NCBI RefSeq assembly: GCF_015278125.1 | Contig: NZ_JADILO010000006.1 | Span: 107,215-171,214, forward strand | From: Vibrio fluminensis | GTDB lineage: Bacteria > Pseudomonadota > Gammaproteobacteria > Enterobacterales > Vibrionaceae | Direction: 5' to 3' | DNA length: 64,000 bases | In this document: in pieces, positions 37,819-49,520 of the stretch | Layout of the letters: every line of letters starts with the position of its first letter | Numbering within the stretch: the first letter of the stretch is position 1 | Position numbers and translations under genes: made by a program | The notes under the pieces: model-generated | Database searches by the model: none | What the model saw: the letters and a program-made list of their open reading frames with translations, nothing else | Told to the model about the DNA's origin: nothing

Positions 37819-39750
37819 CTAATCTTGATTATTTGTTACTGAAATTTGGTGTAGAAAGTCCTCGATCACCCCTAAATCACGAGTGCGAGGTATGGCGGGT
37901 AAACTGGCAAGAAATACTCCACCATATTCACGTGTCACTAATCGATTATCACAGATGATCAGCGCGCCTTTGTCTTTCTTATCACGAATCAATCGCCCCA
38001 CCCCTTGCTTTAAGGTAATTACCGCATCGGGCAATTGTACTTGAGCAAATGGATCGCCCCCTTTCAGGCGACAATCTTCGATGCGCGCTTTTAACAGCGG
38101 GTCATCGGGTGCGGTAAATGGTAATTTGTCGATAATAACACAGCTCAGGGTGTCACCTCTAACATCAATCCCTTCCCAAAAGGCGCCAGTCGCCACCAGC
38201 AAGGCATTACCTAGCTCCATAAATTCCGCTAAGGTCTTTTGTTTACTGGTTTCACCTTGCATCAACACTGGTACGCTCAACACTTCACGAAAGCGCTCAC
38301 CAAGCTCACGCATCATGCTGTGAGAGGTACAAAGGAAGAAACAACGCCCTTGGTTTTGCTCGATTAGCGGAGCAAGCATAGTGACGAGCTTATCCGCCAG
38401 CCCAGGACTGTTTGGCTCTGGCAAATAGCGCGGCACACACAACCGAGCTTGAGTTGGATAATCAAAAGGGCTAGGCAAGGAAAATTGTGCCGAAGGCTTT
38501 AGCCCTAATCGCGAAGTAAAGTGCCCAAAATCATCGTTTACCGCCAAGGTTGCCGAAGTAAAGATCCACGTCCCTTGCTTAAGCTCGATCTGCTCATGGA
38601 ATTTATCTGCCACGCTCAGTGGCGTAATGTGCAAACTAAAATGGCGCGGGGTGGTATCAAACCAGTAAGAGTAACCCGTGATAGAGACATCACACACGCG
38701 ATCAATACGCCCTTTGATGGTATGAGCGCGTTCAAACGCCACATCCAGCAATTGACTTCGCCCCAGTACCAACTTGAGCACTTCTATCGCAAAATCAATC
38801 GCTTCACGCACGCGCTCAACTTCTCTAGCGATGGAAGGAGAATTGATTGCCTCACGCCAGTTACCGCGAAAACCTGGTTCGCCCAAACAAATGCGCAAAT
38901 CGCTTGCTGACTGAACCAGTTTATCGGCCACTTTTTGTAATTGACGCATATCTTTCGCTTCGGTGCGATAGCCAATTTCGATATCTTTGGCAAGCTCCTG
39001 AATTTGGCGGCTTGATAGCGATTGCCCAAAGTATTGGCTGGCAATATCAGGAATTTGGTGCGCTTCATCAAAGATAAACACCTCGGCTTCAGGGATAAGC
39101 TCACCAAAGCCTGTCTCCTTAATCGCCAAATCGGCCATAAACAGATGATGGTTTACGACCACTACGTCTGCATCTAAAGCTTTCTTACGTGCTTTCAGAA
39201 CAAAACATTCGGTGTAGTTCGGGCAATCTTTACCTAAGCAGTTATCGTTGGTCGACGTGATTGTTGGAATAACTGGGCTATCTTCTGCAATCGCATCACA
39301 TTCTCCCAAATCACCGCTTTTACTCTCTGATGCCCATGAGCGCACTTTGACCAATTGAGTCAGTAACGTCGGATCGGTATGCGTGCCATGGCTTTCAATC
39401 ATCTGCCGACCCAGTCTTTCAATACAGAGATAGTTTGCTCGCCCTTTTAATAACGCTACTTGGCCATAAAAGCCCAACGCAGAAGTCATTAATGGAAGAT
39501 CGCGGTGAAATAACTGCTCTTGAAGGTTTTTCGAACCCGTACTGATAATGGTTTTTTTACCACTAAGCAATGCAGGCACTAGGTAAGCAAAAGTTTTGCC
39601 GGTACCTGTTCCGGCTTCGATCACCAATTGGCTCTGATCTTTAATGGCTTTACGTACCGCTTCCGCCATATCAAGCTGCGCTTGACGAGGCTGAAAGCCC
39701 GGTATCGCTTTCCCGAGAGCGCCTTCTTGTGAAAAAGTTTTTGTGATCAT
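37819..39750 (-). CDS. yoaA: DinG-family ATP-dependent DNA helicase YoaA
   Basis: The 643-residue XPD/DinG-like helicase has Walker [14 protein letters not shown] (about residue 45) and four likely Fe-S cysteines, one in NYLCIERL and three in [14 protein letters not shown]. It also has FDEAHQ and the late motifs [12 protein letters not shown] and [14 protein letters not shown]. The size and the tsaB linkage match E. coli YoaA rather than DinG. YoaA works with the HolC subunit of DNA polymerase III in repair of stalled forks. No LexA box is obvious upstream. Confidence 0.93.
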   Translation of the reverse strand: MITKTFSQEGALGKAIPGFQPRQAQLDMAEAVRKAIKDQSQLVIEAGTGTGKTFAYLVPALLSGKKTIISTGSKNLQEQLFHRDLPLMTSALGFYGQVALLKGRANYLCIERLGRQMIESHGTHTDPTLLTQLVKVRSWASESKSGDLGECDAIAEDSPVIPTITSTNDNCLGKDCPNYTECFVLKARKKALDADVVVVNHHLFMADLAIKETGFGELIPEAEVFIFDEAHQIPDIASQYFGQSLSSRQIQELAKDIEIGYRTEAKDMRQLQKVADKLVQSASDLRICLGEPGFRGNWREAINSPSIAREVERVREAIDFAIEVLKLVLGRSQLLDVAFERAHTIKGRIDRVCDVSITGYSYWFDTTPRHFSLHITPLSVADKFHEQIELKQGTWIFTSATLAVNDDFGHFTSRLGLKPSAQFSLPSPFDYPTQARLCVPRYLPEPNSPGLADKLVTMLAPLIEQNQGRCFFLCTSHSMMRELGERFREVLSVPVLMQGETSKQKTLAEFMELGNALLVATGAFWEGIDVRGDTLSCVIIDKLPFTAPDDPLLKARIEDCRLKGGDPFAQVQLPDAVITLKQGVGRLIRDKKDKGALIICDNRLVTREYGGVFLASLPAIPRTRDLGVIEDFLHQISVTNNQD

Positions 39751-39798
39751 TGGAATGCAGAGTTAAGCAATTTAGTTAGAACTGATTATACCTCGATA

Positions 39799-39830
39799 GC
39801 AAAAAAAAACGCGACCTTGAAAAGTCGCGC
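39799..39830 (-). terminator. Terminator of the 65-aa unknown gene
   Basis: GCGCGACTTTT and the GTCGCG arm with a T run, read on the minus strand, lie about 25 bases after the stop. Confidence 0.82.
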
Positions 39831-39854
39831 TTAAGTTCGATATCAGTGTAACGG

Positions 39855-40055
39855 TTAACGTTTATTAAGATAACGCGATAACCATGCTGGCCCATCAAAC
39901 TCATTTTTACTCACTAGCATAGCGTGTGCGGCGTCACTTGGTGATGCCTTTGATTCCCACATTTCGGTCAATATAGATTCATCTAACTGGCAGTCACCGA
40001 GTAGGCTAGTGACTCTTTCGCTATAAAGTTTACGGGCTAATAGTTCTTTATCCAT
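39855..40055 (-). CDS. Small conserved protein of unknown function (66 aa)
   Basis: The product starts MDKELLARKLYSERVTSLLG and ends GPAWLSRYLNKR. It is mostly helical and mildly acidic, with no membrane segment or motif that I recognise. The frame is open to 40100, but the ATG at 40055 has AAGGTGG five bases upstream and is clearly better. It is transcribed divergently from purU and has its own terminator. Confidence 0.78.
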   Translation of the reverse strand: MDKELLARKLYSERVTSLLGDCQLDESILTEMWESKASPSDAAHAMLVSKNEFDGPAWLSRYLNKR

Positions 40056-40252
40056 AACAACCACCTTAAGACGCTCAATGAGGGAAGAAAACTTCAACAT
40101 TGTCTAACCAACTCTGTTTTAAGTAGATTATTTGTTGAATTCCACTCGATATTAGTTTAATTGTTAAGCTATTATTGCGGGTCAGCTCACCCTTCAGAAG
40201 CGCCGAAAAATTTCAGAATACGAAAAAAATAATTCACGGAAGTAAATACGAA

Positions 40253-41086
40253 ATGGAAAAGAAAACACTGCTTACGCACTGTACTGATGCCCCTGGACTT
40301 ATCTCCAAGATCACCAATATTTGTTATAAACATCAACTAAATATCATTCATAACAGTGAGTACGTGGATAACTCAAGCGGTCACTTTTTTATGCGCACCG
40401 AGTTAGAAGGCTACTTTAACGATCATACCTTTCTGGCAGACTTAGATCAGGCATTACCCACTGGGGCAAAACGCAAGCTAGTCGATTCAAGTCGTAAGCG
40501 CGTAGTCATTTTGGTCACCAAAGAAGCGCACTGCTTGGGTGATATCCTAATGAAGAATTTCGACGGCAGCTTAGATATTGATATTGCAGCAGTCGTCGGC
40601 AACTACGACACACTGCAAGGGCTAACCGAAAAATTCGATATCCCTTATCACCATGTGAGTCACGAAGGCTTGTCACGCGAAGAGCATGAACAAGCGATGC
40701 TAACCGTGATTAACCAATACCAAGCAGACTATCTGGTGCTCGCTAAGTATATGCGTGTGCTAACACCAGGCTTTGTTGAGCAGTACCATCATAAAATTAT
40801 CAACATCCACCACAGTTTCTTACCTGCATTTATCGGTGCAAAACCTTACCAACAAGCCTTTGACCGTGGCGTTAAAATCATTGGTGCGACGGCACACTTC
40901 GTGACTAATGATTTAGATGAAGGACCAATCATCAAGCAAGATGTCATTCCGGTCGACCATACTTTTACAGCTAAAGACATGGCACAAGCAGGACGAGATG
41001 TAGAGAAAAACGTATTGAGTAAAGCGCTCAATAAAGTGGTGAATGACCACGTGTTTGTCTACGGCAACAAAACGGTCATTCTGTAA
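40253..41086 (+). CDS. purU: Formyltetrahydrofolate deformylase PurU
   Basis: The 277-residue enzyme releases formate from 10-formyl-THF and so balances one-carbon pools and supplies PurT. It has an N-terminal ACT domain (about residues 3-80; THCTDAPGLISKITNICYKH) and a formyltransferase-like domain with INIHHSFLPAFIGAKPY and GATAHFVTNDLDEGPII, where the Asn/His/Asp active-site residues lie. The frame is open for 26 more codons upstream, but the family begins MEKKTLLTHC at 40253. Confidence 0.95.
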   Translation: MEKKTLLTHCTDAPGLISKITNICYKHQLNIIHNSEYVDNSSGHFFMRTELEGYFNDHTFLADLDQALPTGAKRKLVDSSRKRVVILVTKEAHCLGDILMKNFDGSLDIDIAAVVGNYDTLQGLTEKFDIPYHHVSHEGLSREEHEQAMLTVINQYQADYLVLAKYMRVLTPGFVEQYHHKIINIHHSFLPAFIGAKPYQQAFDRGVKIIGATAHFVTNDLDEGPIIKQDVIPVDHTFTAKDMAQAGRDVEKNVLSKALNKVVNDHVFVYGNKTVIL

Positions 41087-41106
41087 GGCTAAGGCTCTGC
41101 TAAATA

Positions 41107-41137
41107 AGCTGATTCCGCTTTGGAATCAGCTTTTTTT
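41107..41137 (+). terminator. Terminator of purU
   Basis: AGCTGATTCC and GGAATCAGCT arms are followed by a seven-base T tract. Confidence 0.92.
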
Positions 41138-41269
41138 CATCTCAAGAGAAATAATTACATTTAGTTAGTGAAACGATTGCGTTCTCTCCTTATTATTACC
41201 GCTCGTGATACCAGTCTCACACGTAAGACAAGCCTATTCGCTCGCCCACTGAAAGCGATACGATGGCAT

Positions 41270-41290
41270 AACTCGGTGACTCACCGAGTT
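41270..41290. promoter_or_regulatory. Perfect 21-base palindrome upstream of a secreted unknown protein
   Basis: AACTCGGTGA, a central C, then TCACCGAGTT. The arms are ten bases and perfect. It lies 28 bases before the start codon and no T run follows, so a regulator operator or a leader hairpin fits better than a terminator. Confidence 0.6.
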
Positions 41291-41317
41291 CAATTAACGA
41301 CAATAACGAGCAACAAC

Positions 41318-41899
41318 ATGAAAAAAACATTGGTATTGGCTGCAATCTCTGCGGCACTTTCTTTCCCAACTTTCGCATCGGCTGCTGATCCAGTTGAGTT
41401 TCAAAAAATCCCACAAATTATGCAGCAATTCGAAAGTGCAGAATTGTATGTAAAAAAAGCGCCAACTTTAGGTCGTTTACCAACTCAGCAGGAGCTGGGA
41501 CAAGACTTCCCAACTTACGTATCTGACGGCAAAGGTGGCTACTCGCTGGAAACACGTAACGTAATGACCGATAACGTGGTAGTGGCGAGCATGAGCAAAC
41601 CAATTGTGGGTGATGTCTACAACCAATGGTTAGTACCAAAAGATGTTTGGACAGGTACTTACGGTGAACTGCCAACCTCAACGGAATTTAAGCCATTCAA
41701 ACGCATCGCAACCATCAAAGCGATTAAAATCGATAGTGAGATGCTAGAACTACTTGGCTCAACCGACGGAAAAACCGCGGTGATCAAAGTGAGCTGGGAT
41801 GACAAAGGTATGAAGGTCTACAAAGACGGTTACCTTGCTGATTACGAGTACGGTATTGCACCACAAGAAATGCAAGAAAACTACGAGCTCGCGAAATAA
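41318..41899 (+). CDS. Secreted (periplasmic) protein of unknown function
   Basis: The 193-residue protein has a clear Sec signal peptide (MKKTLVLAAISAALSFPTFA, cleavage after ASA). The mature part has GRLPTQQELGQDFPTYV, VVASMSKPIVGDVYNQWLVPK and a YKDGYLADYEYGI tail. I recognise no domain. I start at the ATG at 41318 with ACGAG upstream; the open frame before it covers the palindrome and lacks a ribosome site. It is a single gene flanked by terminators on both sides. Confidence 0.8.
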   Translation: MKKTLVLAAISAALSFPTFASAADPVEFQKIPQIMQQFESAELYVKKAPTLGRLPTQQELGQDFPTYVSDGKGGYSLETRNVMTDNVVVASMSKPIVGDVYNQWLVPKDVWTGTYGELPTSTEFKPFKRIATIKAIKIDSEMLELLGSTDGKTAVIKVSWDDKGMKVYKDGYLADYEYGIAPQEMQENYELAK

Positions 41900-41927
41900 C
41901 AACCGATACCGCTTGGCAGAAAATAGC

Positions 41928-41957
41928 AAATAGCCCTCCACTGGAGGGCTATTTCTC
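41928..41957. terminator. Bidirectional terminator between the secreted protein gene and fadH
   Basis: AAATAGCCCTCC and GGAGGGCTATTT arms with a three-base loop. The U tracts are weak (ATTTCTCTT), but the position between convergent genes fits. Confidence 0.75.
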
Positions 41958-41984
41958 TTAGGCTACTCAAATCACTTTCACCAA

Positions 41985-44308
<2,324 letters not shown>

Positions 44309-46162
44309 ATGAAAACCATATTTAAATACATAGGGCTGTTTTTCAAAGGCATTTGGAAAACCATCACTTTTGTTCGCGTAGCTTTAGCAAACCTACTTTT
44401 CTTAGCGTTTATCGGCTTAGTGTATTTTGCTTACACTAACGTGGACTCGGCCGTTACTCCGCCAGCCCCTCAAAAATCGGCACTGATCGTCAATATCTCA
44501 GGGCCTATTGTTGAACAATCTAGTTACCAGAACCCAATGGATTCCCTAACAGGATCTTTATTTGGACAAGACCTTCCGCGTGAAAATGCGCTATTCGATA
44601 TTGTTAGCACAATTCGCCACGCCAAAAACGACGACAACATTACAGGTATCGTTTTAGCCTTGCGCGACATGCCAGAAACGAGCCTGACAAAACTACGTTA
44701 TATCGCCAAAGCACTCAACGAGTTTAAAGCTTCAGGAAAACCAGTATATGCGGTAGGCGATTTCTACAATCAGAGTCAGTACTATTTAGCCAGCTATGCA
44801 GACAAGATTTATCTAGCACCGGATGGCGCAGTAATGATCAAAGGTTACAGCGCTTACTCTATGTACTACAAAACTCTGCTTGAGAAGCTAGACATCAACA
44901 CACACGTATTCCGTGTTGGTACGTACAAATCCGCTATTGAACCGTTTATTCGTGATGATATGTCGGCAGAAGCAAAAGAATCAGCATCACGTTGGCTTGG
45001 ACAACTGTGGGGCGCCTTTGTCGATGATGTTGCGACGAACCGCTCTATCGACGCTGAAACACTGAACCCCAATATGGACCAGTTCGTAAAACTGGTCAAA
45101 AGTGCCGATGGCGACCTAGCAAAACTTTCACTGCAATTAGGCCTTGTTGATGAGTTAGCAACACGCCAGCAGGTACGCAACGAAATGATTGATGCGTTTG
45201 GTAGTGATGGCGAAGATAGTTACCCATACGTTGGTTACTACGACTACATGGCATCCGTACCTCCTAGCTTCGATATTAATGACAACGATGTCGCTGTGGT
45301 TGTTGCAAGTGGTGCAATTATGGATGGCTCTCAGCCTCGCGGCACTGTGGGTGGCGATACCGTCGCTTCACTTCTGCGTGAAGCTCGCAACGATAATAAA
45401 GTTAAAGCTGTCGTGCTGCGTGTAGACAGCCCTGGGGGCAGCGCCTTCGCTTCGGAAGTGATTCGCAATGAGGTCGACGCGCTTAAGCAAGCCGGCAAAC
45501 CTGTGGTCGTTTCAATGTCGAGTGTTGCTGCCTCTGGTGGTTACTGGATTGCGATGGGCGCTGACCAAATTGTCGCACAACCAACGACTATCACCGGCTC
45601 AATTGGTATCTTCAGTGTCATCACTACCTTTGAGAAAGGGCTCAATAATATTGGTGTTTATACTGATGGTATCGGTACTTCGCCACTCTCTGGCATTGGT
45701 ATGACTACAGGCATTCCAGATAAAGCTGCCGATGCGATTCAACTTGGTATCGAGCATGGTTACAGCCGCTTTATCAACTTAGTGAGCAACAACCGTAATA
45801 TCCCATTAGATCAAATGGAAGGTATTGCAGAGGGTCGTGTATGGACAGGTCAAGATGCGATGAACCTTGGCTTAGTCGACAAAATGGGTGACTTTGATGA
45901 CGCCATCGCGTTAGCCGCAGAGCTTGCTGAGCTGGATAGCTACAATATTTATTGGGTTGAAGAACCGCTTACGCCTGCGCAGCAATTTGTACAAGATTTT
46001 ATGAATCAAGTACGCGTGTCGTTAGGACTTGATATCTCTGCATTTGTACCAGCGGCTCTACAACCAGCCGCCAAACAAATCACGCAAGACATGGGCTTGC
46101 TACAGAGCTTTAACGACCCTAAGGGTCAATATACGTTCTGTCTAAATTGCCAAGTTTACTAG
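44309..46162 (+). CDS. sppA: Signal peptide peptidase SppA (67K type)
   Basis: The 617-residue inner-membrane serine protease degrades cleaved signal peptides. It has one N-terminal transmembrane helix (about residues 20-42) and two tandem ClpP-like domains. The catalytic lysine is K207 (GTYKSAIEPF) and the serine is S409 in SSVAASGGYW, close to E. coli K209 and S409. The start at 44309 has GGAG six bases upstream; a longer frame from 44264 has no support. Confidence 0.95.
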   Translation: MKTIFKYIGLFFKGIWKTITFVRVALANLLFLAFIGLVYFAYTNVDSAVTPPAPQKSALIVNISGPIVEQSSYQNPMDSLTGSLFGQDLPRENALFDIVSTIRHAKNDDNITGIVLALRDMPETSLTKLRYIAKALNEFKASGKPVYAVGDFYNQSQYYLASYADKIYLAPDGAVMIKGYSAYSMYYKTLLEKLDINTHVFRVGTYKSAIEPFIRDDMSAEAKESASRWLGQLWGAFVDDVATNRSIDAETLNPNMDQFVKLVKSADGDLAKLSLQLGLVDELATRQQVRNEMIDAFGSDGEDSYPYVGYYDYMASVPPSFDINDNDVAVVVASGAIMDGSQPRGTVGGDTVASLLREARNDNKVKAVVLRVDSPGGSAFASEVIRNEVDALKQAGKPVVVSMSSVAASGGYWIAMGADQIVAQPTTITGSIGIFSVITTFEKGLNNIGVYTDGIGTSPLSGIGMTTGIPDKAADAIQLGIEHGYSRFINLVSNNRNIPLDQMEGIAEGRVWTGQDAMNLGLVDKMGDFDDAIALAAELAELDSYNIYWVEEPLTPAQQFVQDFMNQVRVSLGLDISAFVPAALQPAAKQITQDMGLLQSFNDPKGQYTFCLNCQVY

Positions 46163-46210
46163 CATTTAAACGCGATATTTTCGCCTGATAACCTACAATT
46201 GCGCTTCCCT

Positions 46211-46243
46211 AGGGGCATCTCATCAGGAGATGTCCCTTTTTAT
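46211..46243 (+). terminator. Terminator of sppA
   Basis: GGGGCATCTC, ATCA and GGAGATGTCCC are followed by TTTTTA. Confidence 0.9.
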
Positions 46244-46307
46244 TCCATATAGCATCTATTATAATCCCCGCCTCTGTTCCCCCCTACAACAAAACTGGTT
46301 TCAAGCA

Positions 46308-47324
46308 ATGGCAAGAAAACACATCTACATCGCTTACACTGGCGGTACCATTGGTATGCAGAAATCCCATGACCACGGCTACGTACCGGTGGCAGGTTTC
46401 ATGGAGAAACAGTTAGCAAGCATGCCTGAATTCCATCGTCCAGAGATGCCGGAATACACCATTCATGAATATGAGCCTCTGATCGACTCTTCTGACATGA
46501 CGCCTGCTGATTGGCAACAGATCGCCGACGATATCCGAGATAACTACGATAAATACGACGGTTTCGTGATCTTACATGGTACAGACACCATGGCATACAC
46601 TGCGTCTGCACTGTCCTTTATGCTAGAAAACTTAGGCAAGCCAGTCATCATTACGGGTTCACAGATACCATTGGCCGAGCTGCGCTCGGACGGTCAAGCT
46701 AACCTGCTCAATGCGCTACACCTTGCGGCGAACTACCCAATTAATGAAGTCACACTGTTCTTCAACAATAAATTGATGCGCGGTAACCGTAGCACCAAAT
46801 CACACGCCGACGGTTTTAATGCCTTCACTTCCCCAAACCTTCCACCACTTTTGGAAGCTGGCATCAACATTCAAGTGAGCAATCATGTGAGTGTTGGTGA
46901 AATGCCACAAGGTGAGTTCAAAGTCCATGACATTACACCGCAGCCGATTGGCGTGATCACCATGTACCCAGGCATTTCGCACGAAGTGATTCGCAACACG
47001 CTACGTCAGCCAGTTAATGCAATGATCTTGCTAACCTTTGGCGTCGGTAATGCACCGCAAAACCCAGAGTTACTGGCGCACTTAAAAGAAGCCTCAGAGC
47101 GTGGCGTGATTGTGGTGAACTTAACTCAATGTTTAGCGGGCAAGGTCAATATGGGCGGCTACGCGACAGGTTGTGCACTCGCGGAAGCAGGCGTGATCAG
47201 TGGCTATGACATGACACCAGAAGCGGCACTGGCGAAGTTGCATTACTTACTCAGCCAAAACCTGAGCTACGAGCAGATCAAAGAAAAAATGCAGCAAATC
47301 CTGCGCGGTGAAATGAGCATTTAA
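46308..47324 (+). CDS. ansA: Type I (cytoplasmic) L-asparaginase
   Basis: The 338-residue enzyme has the two asparaginase threonine motifs, YIAYTGGTIGMQKS and VILHGTDTMAYTASAL, and no signal peptide, which marks the cytoplasmic low-affinity type. ITGSQIPLAELRSDGQANL and KVNMGGYATGCALAEAGV are further conserved segments. Length equals E. coli AnsA. The start at 46308 has only a weak ribosome site; the longer frame from 46230 begins inside the sppA terminator and is rejected. Confidence 0.95.
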   Translation: MARKHIYIAYTGGTIGMQKSHDHGYVPVAGFMEKQLASMPEFHRPEMPEYTIHEYEPLIDSSDMTPADWQQIADDIRDNYDKYDGFVILHGTDTMAYTASALSFMLENLGKPVIITGSQIPLAELRSDGQANLLNALHLAANYPINEVTLFFNNKLMRGNRSTKSHADGFNAFTSPNLPPLLEAGINIQVSNHVSVGEMPQGEFKVHDITPQPIGVITMYPGISHEVIRNTLRQPVNAMILLTFGVGNAPQNPELLAHLKEASERGVIVVNLTQCLAGKVNMGGYATGCALAEAGVISGYDMTPEAALAKLHYLLSQNLSYEQIKEKMQQILRGEMSI

Positions 47325-47352
47325 CACTTGCACTCATCAGCACCCAACGTTA

Positions 47353-47380
47353 AAAAAGCCGACATCGTGTCGGCTTTTTG
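47353..47380. terminator. Bidirectional terminator between ansA and ompW
   Basis: AAAAGCCGACA and TGTCGGCTTTTT arms have A and T runs on both sides, between convergent genes. Confidence 0.9.
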
Positions 47381-47407
47381 TCAATCTAGCTTTCGAGCAA
47401 AAAGCGT

Positions 47408-48019
47408 TTAGAATTTGTAACCGCCCGAAATCATGAAGATCCACGGGTCAATCTCGACATCAACATTTTCATTTACCGCACCGCGGAATTTTGCTGTTGT
47501 ATCAATGTCAGCATACCAAATTGAGCCATTCACAAACCAATCATCATTCAACATGTAATCAAGGCCTATGTTTGCTGCTAGCCCCCAAGAATCATCTAGA
47601 GATAAAGACGTGCCAGCAATATCGATTTTCTCATCAAAAAATGTCGTATAGTTTACGCCCGCACCGACATAAGGACGAAAATCACTTTCAGAGGTGCCAA
47701 AATAGTACTGAACCATAAAGGTTGGTGGTAAATGCTTAGTCTCTGCCACATCATCACCTTGCAGCGAGATATCATGGGAAAAAGGCGTGGCTGCTAAGAC
47801 CTCAAAGCTAATGTTATCGGTAAACATATAACCAAAGGTTAAGCCAAGCTGGGTATTAGAACCGACTTCCAGTTTCGCGCCTAAATCTTTACCACTATCA
47901 TCATTAGGCACAACCGATGCCAAACCGGCACGGACGATAAAATCCCCTTCTTTATGAGCAAATGCTGAGGCTGAAGTGAGGGCTGTAAGTACGGCTAAAC
48001 TGATTATTGCTTTTTTCAT
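47408..48019 (-). CDS. ompW: Outer-membrane protein OmpW
   Basis: The 203-residue protein has a signal peptide (MKKAIISLAVLTALTSASAFA). An eight-stranded barrel follows with GDFIVRAGLASVVPNDDSG, LGLTFGYMFTDNISFEVLAATPF, PPTFMVQYYF and the terminal GGYKF with a C-terminal phenylalanine, all typical of OmpW. The barrel carries small hydrophobic molecules across the outer membrane. The ATG at 48019 has AAGGAAA upstream. A consensus FNR site lies 117 bases upstream. Confidence 0.95.
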   Translation of the reverse strand: MKKAIISLAVLTALTSASAFAHKEGDFIVRAGLASVVPNDDSGKDLGAKLEVGSNTQLGLTFGYMFTDNISFEVLAATPFSHDISLQGDDVAETKHLPPTFMVQYYFGTSESDFRPYVGAGVNYTTFFDEKIDIAGTSLSLDDSWGLAANIGLDYMLNDDWFVNGSIWYADIDTTAKFRGAVNENVDVEIDPWIFMISGGYKF

Positions 48020-48395
48020 TGTTATTTCCTTGTAGGGCGTGTTTTTAGTCTTAATTGCATGAGAAAACACCACTGCCTTATGCATGCAAATTAGTGCTAA
48101 TTGCGACCAACTTAACACAGTAAAACCCTACAAATTTGATGGAAATCAATTGTTCACTTTTCGCTCATAACTCAAACATCACAACAAAACGTTGATCACT
48201 TCACACTGCAAATATTGCAACAATCATGTAATGCGTATTTTATGTGCATCACACAAATGCCAGATAGAACTCCAAGAAAATTCCAATATTAGTTTTAAAT
48301 TTCAATTAGACTTATTTAGCTGGAAGAAATAACTTTAACAAAAGAGAGAGCGAGCTTAAAAAGTGTACTAAGTAAAAATTGGAGTGAATCGTTAT
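48020..48395. other. ompW promoter region
   Basis: 376 bases, very AT-rich, with no gene. It holds the FNR box at 48136-48149 and a small inverted repeat TGCAA-ATA-TTGCA near 48208. Confidence 0.6.
48136..48149. promoter_or_regulatory. FNR box upstream of ompW
   Basis: TTGATGGAAATCAA is a perfect TTGAT-N4-ATCAA site. Placed at about -41.5 it would put the transcription start near 48101, and a -10-like TTAAGT lies at the right distance on the minus strand. ompW is FNR-activated in E. coli, which agrees. Confidence 0.75.
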
Positions 48396-49274
48396 TTAAC
48401 TGCGTCGCAACAATGTGGCAAACTTACCATCAGTGCGGTAGAGGATCAGCGCGAATAAAATCAAACTGCAGCCAATCATCTTATTCAACGAAATTTGTTC
48501 ACCATACCAAGCGATACTCAAGAAAACCGTCCAAACAGGTTCGAGGATCATGATTAAGGCTGCATTACCAGGAATGATCTGTTTTTGCGCCGTGGTTTGC
48601 ATTACGTAACGCAATGCCGTGGCTAGAATCGTACTAGCAGCAAACCATCCCCAAATCGAAGGTTCCACATGTACAGGGACCGATTCAAAAATCGCACTGG
48701 CCGTCAAACCAATAACACCCGTCACAAACAATTGAATACAGGTAAGCAGCAGAATCGGTAAGGTTTGTGAATACTTACTGTTTACATTGAAGTGCAATGC
48801 CAATACGACGGCATTGAAAAGAAACCACAATTGACTGGTCGAGCTCTGCCAGCCATCTTTTAGTGAAAGAAACGCTAAGCCACTCATCGCGACAGGCAAT
48901 GACACCCAGAAAATACGTTTCGGTCGTTGCCCAAATAACACCCAAGCAACAAAAGGCACCATCAGCATCGAGAGGCTGAGGATAAACGCCCCTTCCCCCA
49001 GCGTATCACTAATTGAAATCGCGTGAATCCAGCTCATTAATGCCGTAGCAAGTAAACACCCCACCATCGCCGCAGAACGGATATCATGCCAACTTGCTCG
49101 CTTTAGCGCACCAAAACAGAATGGGAGCAAACATAACGACGCGAGCAAAAAGCGCAGTCCAACAAAACCAAACGGCGGTAGACCTTGAATGGTTTCTTTA
49201 GAAAAGATCCAACCAAAGGCCGATAAAATGGTGGCCAGTATTAAAATGGTTGCCGCTTTTCGTTCTGATTTCAC
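48396..49274 (-). CDS. EamA/DMT-family inner-membrane transporter
   Basis: The 292-residue protein has ten hydrophobic segments in two EamA repeats (about residues 8-138 and 148-285). The start is LILATILSAFGWIFSKETIQGLPPFGFVG and the second repeat ends MILEPVWTVFLSIAWYGEQIS. Relatives export amino acids or other metabolites; no substrate can be assigned. It is a single gene between the ompW region and a repeat-like intergenic stretch. Confidence 0.88.
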   Translation of the reverse strand: MKSERKAATILILATILSAFGWIFSKETIQGLPPFGFVGLRFLLASLCLLPFCFGALKRASWHDIRSAAMVGCLLATALMSWIHAISISDTLGEGAFILSLSMLMVPFVAWVLFGQRPKRIFWVSLPVAMSGLAFLSLKDGWQSSTSQLWFLFNAVVLALHFNVNSKYSQTLPILLLTCIQLFVTGVIGLTASAIFESVPVHVEPSIWGWFAASTILATALRYVMQTTAQKQIIPGNAALIMILEPVWTVFLSIAWYGEQISLNKMIGCSLILFALILYRTDGKFATLLRRS

Positions 49275-49301
49275 TATCGGTTGCTCTTTATTTTTGAGGA
49301 G

Positions 49302-49501
49302 TCACTGACTGAGTAACGCCAGTGACTAATAGAATTAGGTCATCTAAGAAATGATGCCATTTCAACCAAGCATGCGCGAGCCAGGTCCTGCCAAAATTCT
49401 CACCAAGCGAGAAATAGTTCACTATTCCGCTTCGCAGTTATCCTTGCACTCGAATCAGTGGCAATGCTCTGAATCCAGCATCTTGAAGTCACTTGAGTAT
49501 A
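49302..49501. repeat. Repeat-like intergenic sequence with TATACTC-type end
   Basis: The stretch holds hairpin arms AGTCACTG/CAGTGACT (49302-49329), an AATAGT..ACTATT palindrome near 49416, and ends CATCTTGAAGTCACTTGAGTATA-like, which resembles the end of ERIC-type elements and the short repeats at 28692 and 61886. It encodes nothing. Copy number elsewhere is unknown. Confidence 0.45.
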
Positions 49502-49520
49502 TAGCGTGACCAACTCGAAA

